Assembly: GCA_009845505.1 (NCBI GenBank)
Contig: VXZL01000326.1
Coordinates: forward strand, 1-7,167
Direction: 5' to 3'
Origin: Candidatus Poribacteria bacterium
Lineage (GTDB): Bacteria; Poribacteria; WGA-4E; WGA-3G
Length of the DNA: 7,167 nucleotides
In this document: piece after piece, positions 1-5,251 of the stretch
How the letters are laid out: each line of letters begins with the position of its first letter
Position numbering within the stretch: the stretch's first letter is position 1
Made by a program: the position numbers and the translations under genes
The notes under the pieces: model-generated
Told to the model about the DNA's origin: nothing
Seen by the model: the letters and a program-made list of their open reading frames with translations, nothing else
The model's database searches: none

Positions 1-1
1 A

Positions 2-1495
2 GATAGTGTCGTGAACGTCCAAGACCTGGTGCTCGTCGCGACTGCTTTCGGACAACCCAGAGATCGCAATGCGGAACACGACCCTGATGTCAATCGCGAT
101 GGAATCGTTAATATCTTAGATCTTGTTCGGGTCAGTAACAGTTTTGGACAGACTGCACCGGATGAAAATTCAGCATATCACAATATCCAAGAGTATATCT
201 TTGATAAAAGTTGTGCAAGCGGTGCATGTCATGCAGTACCTGCCAACGCTGGTAATTTAAATCTGACCTATGGTCTCTCTTATGAAGATTTGGTTGTCGG
301 GGTGCCACAAAATCCTGCTGCGGCTGCGGCTGGCATGAAACTCGTGGATCCCAGCAATCCAGAGAACAGTTTCCTTTTGACGAAACTGATGGGCCCCACA
401 GCACCAGAACAAGGAACACGGATGCCCTTTGGGGGTGGCGTGCTCCACGATGGAAAAATAGAAGCAATTCGTGCTTGGATTGCGGCTGGGGCACCACAGA
501 CTGGTAGAGTAGCAGGGATGGGGGACCTTGCAGTTTTACGCGACCCTGAAGAAATCTTTGAAGCACCCGCGCCACCTCCACCCGGTGAAGGGTATCAACT
601 TCATTTGCCTCCCTTCAAAATCGAACCCGGCACTGAACGCGAAGTATTTTATACAACGCAAATCAAAGATGAAAATGGAAATCCAGTACAGGGTGACATC
701 TTCATAAATAAGTATGAGATTTTCTATCCTGTCGGCAGCCATCACTTTATCTTATATCGGATGACCGATGCTGCAATCTCAGAAGGAATCCTTGAAGCAG
801 GCTTAGATCCCGGAATCGGTGTTGATCCGGCAGATACTTTCCGAGAGTTAGACCCAGCTGACCCACAGGCACTTGGAAACCTTGGAACGCATCGTTTCTT
901 CGTTGCCGGCACACAAAACGAAGATTTCTCGTTTGCCTTTCCAGAGGGCGTTGCACTCCGTCTTGCAGGTGATACCCTCTTTGACCTGAATTCTCACTTC
1001 ATTAATTTATTAGGGACCGAAACCCTAATTGGTGAGGTCTACATCAATATTTACACACTTCCACCTGAAGATGTCACGCATGAGGCAATTGAGATTTTCG
1101 TCTCCAATACAGAGATTAACGTCCCCCCCGGGCTAACACGGGTTACCAAAATGGATTGGCATATTGCAGATGAAATGGAACTAAAAGGCATAGATCCTGG
1201 GACGACATTGAACGTCATGATGCTTACATCTCACATGCATAGACACGGCGAATTGTTTGAAATCTTTCAACAGTCAACTGGTGATTTGTTGCACCGAAGT
1301 GTTGCTTATGATGACGCACCGATAACCTTTTATACACAGCCCCTGGTACTCGATGCAACCGATGGGCTCAGCTTTCAGTGTACGCACAACAATTATGATC
1401 GGGACGTACCTATTGAATTCGGTTTTACATCCGAAGACGAGATGTGCATTATTGTCGGCTATTATTATGTGCCAACTAATACCATTTCTGATTGA
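2..1495 (+). CDS. Dockerin-like / cytochrome c-like / PHM-type copper monooxygenase fusion protein, 5'-truncated by the window
   Basis: The reading frame is open at the left edge: codons at 2-10 read D-S-V before the GTG at 11, which is an internal valine and not the start. By comparison with the paralogue at 1676, about 40 N-terminal residues including the signal peptide are outside the window. Order of domains: the end of one dockerin-like calcium loop (with Ser where the paralogue has Gly) and a complete second loop DVNRDGIVNILD; a c-type-heme-like domain with a CX4CH motif at 212-232 and a probable distal Met in TRMPFGGG; a Pro-rich linker; then a core like peptidylglycine alpha-hydroxylating monooxygenase. 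The copper ligands appear in order: His-His of GSHHFILYR (740-745), His of LNSHF (995-997), HxH of SHMHRHG (1232 and 1238), and Met of SEDEMC (1442-1444). Cysteines in FQC and EMC match a PHM disulfide pair. It is probably exported and redox-active. The copper fold is well supported; heme binding and substrate are inferred. Confidence 0.85.
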   Translation, partial: DSVVNVQDLVLVATAFGQPRDRNAEHDPDVNRDGIVNILDLVRVSNSFGQTAPDENSAYHNIQEYIFDKSCASGACHAVPANAGNLNLTYGLSYEDLVVGVPQNPAAAAAGMKLVDPSNPENSFLLTKLMGPTAPEQGTRMPFGGGVLHDGKIEAIRAWIAAGAPQTGRVAGMGDLAVLRDPEEIFEAPAPPPPGEGYQLHLPPFKIEPGTEREVFYTTQIKDENGNPVQGDIFINKYEIFYPVGSHHFILYRMTDAAISEGILEAGLDPGIGVDPADTFRELDPADPQALGNLGTHRFFVAGTQNEDFSFAFPEGVALRLAGDTLFDLNSHFINLLGTETLIGEVYINIYTLPPEDVTHEAIEIFVSNTEINVPPGLTRVTKMDWHIADEMELKGIDPGTTLNVMMLTSHMHRHGELFEIFQQSTGDLLHRSVAYDDAPITFYTQPLVLDATDGLSFQCTHNNYDRDVPIEFGFTSEDEMCIIVGYYYVPTNTISD

Positions 1496-1502
1496 AATTG
1501 TA

Positions 1503-1522
1503 GCATAAACTTTAGTTTGTGC
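1503..1522. repeat. REP-like hairpin just after the first gene
   Basis: The arms GCATAAAC (1503-1510) and GTTTGTGC (1515-1522) pair over eight positions, one of them a G-U pair, around a TTTA loop. It begins eight bases after the stop codon. No T-run follows, so it does not look like an intrinsic terminator. It could protect the mRNA 3' end or be a copy of a dispersed intergenic palindrome. The first arm lies just inside a direct repeat, TTGTAGCAT at 1498-1506 and again at 1527-1535. Confidence 0.4.
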
Positions 1523-1539
1523 AGGCTTGTAGCATTATG

Positions 1540-1571
1540 CTTTAACCTTTGCATTAAAGGGCAGTTAATGC
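1540..1571. other. Two overlapping, mutually exclusive small stems
   Basis: CTTTAA (1540-1545) can pair with TTAAAG (1554-1559). Alternatively GCATTAA (1551-1557) can pair perfectly with TTAATGC (1565-1571). The shared bases mean only one can form at a time. The arms are short and AT-rich, so chance is a serious alternative. If the promoter at 1590 is the only one for the next gene, this stretch is not transcribed with it and would matter only in read-through RNA from the first gene. Confidence 0.2.
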
Positions 1572-1589
1572 GATATAAACTTTTAGAAG

Positions 1590-1598
1590 TGGTATAAC
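1590..1598 (+). promoter_or_regulatory. Possible extended -10 promoter for the second monooxygenase gene
   Basis: TGGTATAAC fits the extended -10 pattern TGnTATAAT with one mismatch. No convincing -35 box is seen 16-18 bases upstream, which is tolerable for extended -10 promoters. It would start transcription near 1605, giving a leader of about 70 nt. It is the best candidate in a gap that needs a promoter if the second gene is transcribed on its own. Confidence 0.35.
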
Positions 1599-1600
1599 AC

Positions 1601-1614
1601 TATTGTGAACAATA
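1601..1614. promoter_or_regulatory. Operator-like perfect palindrome over the predicted transcription start
   Basis: TATTGT (1601-1606) and ACAATA (1609-1614) are exact inverted repeats separated by GA. The symmetry is typical of a dimeric repressor site, and it overlaps the start point predicted from the adjacent extended -10. No regulator gene is present in the window, so the cognate protein is unknown. AT-rich palindromes of this size do occur by chance. Confidence 0.35.
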
Positions 1615-1665
1615 AGTAAATAAAGCATGCCAAGCACACAATCAATCGTATTAACCAACACATTT

Positions 1666-1670
1666 GGAGG
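1666..1670 (+). promoter_or_regulatory. Ribosome binding site GGAGG that favours a TTG start at 1676
   Basis: GGAGG ends five bases before the in-frame TTG at 1676 and 14 bases before the ATG at 1685. The first spacing is near optimal and the second is long. The longer frame back to TTG 1664 overlaps the ribosome binding site itself and is not credible. Confidence 0.55.
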
Positions 1671-1675
1671 TTGAA

Positions 1676-3301
1676 TTGTTAATTATGGTAAGAAAAATAG
1701 TCTATCTCACACTCATCACCTTGCTGATGGGCAGCTTCTCTTTTTTGGCACTCGGACACAGTGATCTCCCGACGCTGTTAGAGGATGTCAATAAAGACGG
1801 GGTGGTAAACATCCAAGACTTAGTACTTGTTGCTGCTGCCTTTGGACAACTCAGAGACCGCAATGCAACGCAGGACCCTGATGTCAATCGCGACGGGATT
1901 GTTAATGTGCTTGATCTCGTTCGGGTCAGTAACAGTTTTGGACAAACCGTGCCGAATGAAAATTCAGCATATCACGATATTCAGGAATATGTCTTTGATA
2001 GGAGTTGTGCGAACAGTGTTTGTCATGCGGCGCCCGCGAATGCGGGTAGTTTGAATCTCACCTATGAGCTCTCCTATGAAGATTTGGTTGGACAGGTTCC
2101 GCAGAACCCAGCCGCCGCGGCTGCGGGTATGAAACTCGTAGATCCGGGCAACCCAGAAAATAGTTTTCTTTTGGCGAAGCTAATGGGCCCCGCCGCACCA
2201 GAACTGGGGGCACGGATGCCGTTTGGCGGCGGCGTACTCCATACTGGGAAAATAGAGGCAGTCCGCACATGGATTGCGGCGGGCGCACCGCAGACCGGTA
2301 AAATCGCAGGTATTGGGGACCTTGGTGTCTTACGTGATCCCGATGAAGTGTTTGAACCGCCCGCGCCACCAGCCCCTGGTGAAGGCTATCAACTCCGTCT
2401 GCCACCCTTCAAGATTGAACCCGGTACGGAACGCGAAATCTACTACGCTACCCAAATCACTGATGAAAATGGGAATCCGATAGAGGGCGACATCTTTATC
2501 AATAGGGTTGAAATCTTCTATCCTTCTGGTAGTCATCATTTCATCCTATATCGATTTACCGAGGAAGGTTTGGCAAACGGTGTACCAGAGAGAGGTATTA
2601 CACCCGGAATCGCAGTCGATCCAGCGACGGATAGATTCCGTGAACTCGACCCAGACGATCCACAGGTACTTGGCAATTTCGGTGTTGATAGACTTTTCGT
2701 CGTCGGCACGCAGACGGATGATACGCTCTTTGAGTTTCCTGAAGGTGTAGGGTTGCGAATGCCTGGAGACACTATGTATGACCTCAATTCCCACTACATC
2801 AATTTGCTGGGGGACGAAACATTGATTGGCGAAACTTACGTCAATATCTACACGATCCCCGAAGAAGAGGTCCAGTACGAGGCGATTGAAATCTTCGTCT
2901 CTAACCGGTCGATTAACGTGCCTCCCGGCACAACGCGCGTTTCCAAAATGACGTGGTATGTTGAAGATGAACTCGAACGCCGAGGGCACAATCCCGAAAC
3001 GGAATTAAGTGTTTTCTTACTGACATCGCACATGCACAGACACGGTGAGTTGTTTGAAATCAATCAGAGATCAACCGGGGATTTATTGCACCGAAGCATC
3101 GCTTACGACAATGCTCCCATTAATCTCTTTGATCCTGTTCTCCGCTTAGGATCAGACGATGGACTCAGTTTCCAGTGTACCCACAACAACTACGACACGA
3201 ATGAACCCCTCATATTCGGACTCACATCTGAAGATGAGATGTGCATTATCTACGGTTATTATTATATCCCGACTGAAAGTGCGGGAGCTATAATCAAATA
3301 G
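1676..3301 (+). CDS. Secreted dockerin-like / cytochrome c-like / PHM-type copper monooxygenase fusion protein (full-length paralogue)
   Basis: This protein has 541 residues from TTG 1676, or 538 from ATG 1685. A signal peptide (MVRK, then a hydrophobic stretch ending near LALGHS) directs export. Two dockerin/EF-hand-like loops follow, DVNKDGVVNIQD (37-48) and DVNRDGIVNVLD (69-80). Next is a c-type-heme-like domain with CX4CH at 111-117, probable distal Met181 in ARMPFGGG and the WIAAGAP ending. After a PAPPAPGEG linker comes the two-domain copper monooxygenase core of the PHM/dopamine beta-monooxygenase family. Its ligands are His287-His288 and His373 for the first copper, and His452, His454 and Met522 for the second. 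Cys501 and Cys523 match a conserved disulfide. The family hydroxylates an unactivated C-H bond using oxygen and an outside reductant. Here the heme-like domain could be the electron source (inference). PHM's substrate-binding Arg and Asn are replaced, so peptide amidation is unlikely. It lies in tandem with its paralogue, with a strong terminator after it. Confidence 0.88.
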   Translation: MLIMVRKIVYLTLITLLMGSFSFLALGHSDLPTLLEDVNKDGVVNIQDLVLVAAAFGQLRDRNATQDPDVNRDGIVNVLDLVRVSNSFGQTVPNENSAYHDIQEYVFDRSCANSVCHAAPANAGSLNLTYELSYEDLVGQVPQNPAAAAAGMKLVDPGNPENSFLLAKLMGPAAPELGARMPFGGGVLHTGKIEAVRTWIAAGAPQTGKIAGIGDLGVLRDPDEVFEPPAPPAPGEGYQLRLPPFKIEPGTEREIYYATQITDENGNPIEGDIFINRVEIFYPSGSHHFILYRFTEEGLANGVPERGITPGIAVDPATDRFRELDPDDPQVLGNFGVDRLFVVGTQTDDTLFEFPEGVGLRMPGDTMYDLNSHYINLLGDETLIGETYVNIYTIPEEEVQYEAIEIFVSNRSINVPPGTTRVSKMTWYVEDELERRGHNPETELSVFLLTSHMHRHGELFEINQRSTGDLLHRSIAYDNAPINLFDPVLRLGSDDGLSFQCTHNNYDTNEPLIFGLTSEDEMCIIYGYYYIPTESAGAIIK

Positions 3302-3323
3302 AACCTGTCTCATGAATATCGGG

Positions 3324-3353
3324 AAGCGCGCTTCATAGGCGCGCTTTTCTCTT
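3324..3353 (+). terminator. Rho-independent terminator after the second monooxygenase gene
   Basis: AAGCGCGC (3324-3331) and GCGCGCTT (3339-3346) form a perfect 8-bp GC-rich stem with a 7-base loop, followed by a T-rich tract ending at 3353. It begins 22 bases after the stop codon. The tract runs almost directly into the next ATG at 3356, so the hairpin could also lie in the leader of that gene. Confidence 0.85.
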
Positions 3354-3355
3354 AG

Positions 3356-5221
3356 ATGGCTATAACCTCAAGAAAAAATAACTTCATAGATGCCCTCACA
3401 GGTCAGATTTTGGTGTGTGATGGTGCTATCGGAACCGAACTCCGCAAACAGGTACCAGCACATCTACAATGTGTTGATGCCTGCAACATCTCTACAGAAC
3501 ACGCCGAGAAAGTCTCAATGATTCATCGCGCCTATGCGAATGCCGGTGCCGATATTATTCAGACCAATACCTATCAGGCAAACAGTGAAGCGTTAGCTGT
3601 TCACGGCTTGGCTGAGCAGGCTGGAGAAATTAACAGAAACGGTGTGAGACTCGCACGTGCTGCTGTGCCAGAGACCTGCTATGTAGCCGGTTCCGTTGGA
3701 CCGATCTCTTTCCAAACCTTAGATACTACACTGCCCTCAACGAAGGCAATCCGACGCATCTTTAAACAGCAAATGGATGCGCTTGTTGATGAGGGGGTGG
3801 ATCTTCTCGTTCTTGAGACTTTCGTTTCTCCCAAACAAGCAGAAATCGCTGCGAAGCAAGCACTCACTTACGATGTTCCTGTCGTCGTTGAGATTAGTGG
3901 CGTTTCGGGCGGCACAGTAGGTGCCGGGGTGGATGTCCGTGTCTTTGCACAAGAGCTCGAACAACTCGGTGCACACGCAGTTGGTGTCAATTGCCGAGGT
4001 CCACACGATCTCGTTGAGGCGATGGAGCTCCTCGCACCTGTCATCAAGGTTCCTATTGCTGTACAACCCAACGCTGGTAATCCGAGGGTAGAACAAGGCG
4101 AGGTTGCGCTCTCTTATACAGTTGAGGCAGAAGTTTTCAGCGATTACGTCGGAAAATTGATTGAACTTGGCGCGAACATGATTGGGGGTTGCTGCGGCAC
4201 GACCCCGGCTTATGTGGCGAAAATCCGTCAGGCTGTTACAGGGCGTAAGCCTGTCCAACGGAAACAACGGATCTTCGTCCTTCCAAAGATTCGGTCAACC
4301 TCGAAAGTCCTGACTGATAATCCTGTGCAACAAGTATTTGAAACGCGAGAGCAAATCATAAGTGTTGAAATGCGCGCCAATACATTTCCACAGTTGCGAG
4401 CGATGTTGCGTGAGGCGAAAAATCTCGCTGCCATCGGTGTTGATCTGTTTGATGTGACCGACAATTCCGGTGCTGCCGTGAATATTGGATCCGTCGGTAC
4501 GGCATACCGCCTTCAGCAGACAACACAAATTCCGACGCTCATCCATTGGACAACCCGCTCGCGGAATCTCATCAGTATGCAATCGCACCTACTTGAGGCG
4601 GAGGCGTTGGGCATTCGTGGCATTGTTGCTCTCTCTGGTGACCATCCAAAAGTGGGTCCCTATGAAGCGGCGAGCCTCGTCCCAGATGTCCGTGGCGCGG
4701 TTCAATTGATGAAACTCATTGCACGTCTGAATCACGGTGAACTCGCTGACGGTTCGTCTATTGGCGATCCGTGTGGATTCTATTACGGTGGTGGTTTCAC
4801 GGTTGCTGAGAACCTTCAACCCCACGTCAAACATCTCACAAATAAGGTGAAGCAAGGGGCAAAGTTCGCTTATACACAACCGGTCTGGACTTATGAGGAT
4901 ATCGTTCGGACCCAGCAAGCGACGGCACATCTCGGTATAAAGATGCTTTACGGCATCCTACCGCTCACCAGTTTCCGCAGTGCCTCCTATCTACGCGACA
5001 ATTTGGGACTCTACATCCCTCAATTTATTGTTGACAAATTCCGAAACCTTGAGGATACCGCCGCACACGAACTCGGTATCCGGTTGTGTTTGGAGTTAAT
5101 TCGCGACATCCGTAATCAAGATGAATGTAAAATTGACGGCATCTATCTCATCCCACCTGCTCGCATGAATTGGAAAAACAGAGCCAGCGTCATCTCAGAA
5201 ATTGTTAAAACCTACCGTTAA
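3356..5221 (+). CDS. Bifunctional homocysteine S-methyltransferase / 5,10-methylenetetrahydrofolate reductase (YitJ type)
   Basis: This 621-residue cytoplasmic enzyme of methionine and one-carbon metabolism is close to the roughly 610 residues usual for Bacillus YitJ. Residues 1-295 are a homocysteine S-methyltransferase barrel: DGAIGTEL at 22-29 and the zinc-binding cysteines Cys213 (GVNC) and Cys279-Cys280 (IGGCCGTTP). Residues about 330-620 are an FAD-dependent MetF-like reductase: Glu338 in SVEM, corresponding to the E. coli acid Glu28; ALSGD with Asp429, near the flavin; Gln508 in YTQPV, a folate contact; and a closing GIYLIPP. It should reduce methylene-tetrahydrofolate to methyl-tetrahydrofolate and methylate homocysteine. 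There is no cobalamin domain, so the methyl donor used by the first half is not settled by sequence. An in-frame TAG directly precedes the ATG, fixing the start, and no Shine-Dalgarno sequence is visible. It is probably co-transcribed with the membrane protein gene 30 nt downstream. Confidence 0.9.
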   Translation: MAITSRKNNFIDALTGQILVCDGAIGTELRKQVPAHLQCVDACNISTEHAEKVSMIHRAYANAGADIIQTNTYQANSEALAVHGLAEQAGEINRNGVRLARAAVPETCYVAGSVGPISFQTLDTTLPSTKAIRRIFKQQMDALVDEGVDLLVLETFVSPKQAEIAAKQALTYDVPVVVEISGVSGGTVGAGVDVRVFAQELEQLGAHAVGVNCRGPHDLVEAMELLAPVIKVPIAVQPNAGNPRVEQGEVALSYTVEAEVFSDYVGKLIELGANMIGGCCGTTPAYVAKIRQAVTGRKPVQRKQRIFVLPKIRSTSKVLTDNPVQQVFETREQIISVEMRANTFPQLRAMLREAKNLAAIGVDLFDVTDNSGAAVNIGSVGTAYRLQQTTQIPTLIHWTTRSRNLISMQSHLLEAEALGIRGIVALSGDHPKVGPYEAASLVPDVRGAVQLMKLIARLNHGELADGSSIGDPCGFYYGGGFTVAENLQPHVKHLTNKVKQGAKFAYTQPVWTYEDIVRTQQATAHLGIKMLYGILPLTSFRSASYLRDNLGLYIPQFIVDKFRNLEDTAAHELGIRLCLELIRDIRNQDECKIDGIYLIPPARMNWKNRASVISEIVKTYR

Positions 5222-5251
5222 CATTTTTCCGATTCCCGCGGCTCGTAAACT

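Noticed and set aside
11..13. GTG at 11 as the start of the first gene
   Set aside because: The frame is open to the left edge, and the valine aligns inside the first calcium loop of the paralogue, so the gene begins outside the window.
301..345. GC-rich alanine-coding run as a possible repeat or recombination site
   Set aside because: It is a short polyalanine stretch conserved in frame in both paralogues and fully explained as protein sequence.
132..581. Minus-strand open frame of 149 codons inside the first monooxygenase gene
   Set aside because: It lies wholly opposite a gene with clear domain homology, and its product shows no recognisable motif; it is a shadow of the coding strand.
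2546..2989. Minus-strand open frame of 147 codons inside the second monooxygenase gene
   Set aside because: It is antisense to the conserved copper core, with no domain and no ribosome binding site that I can support.
3737..4267. Minus-strand open frame of 176 codons opposite the methyltransferase domain
   Set aside because: It is the longest antisense frame, but it covers the zinc-binding barrel of the real gene and has no recognisable features.
5222..5251. Gap between the last two genes as a terminator or promoter
   Set aside because: It is only 30 bases, with no stable hairpin plus T-run and no promoter-like pair of boxes; the genes are probably co-transcribed.
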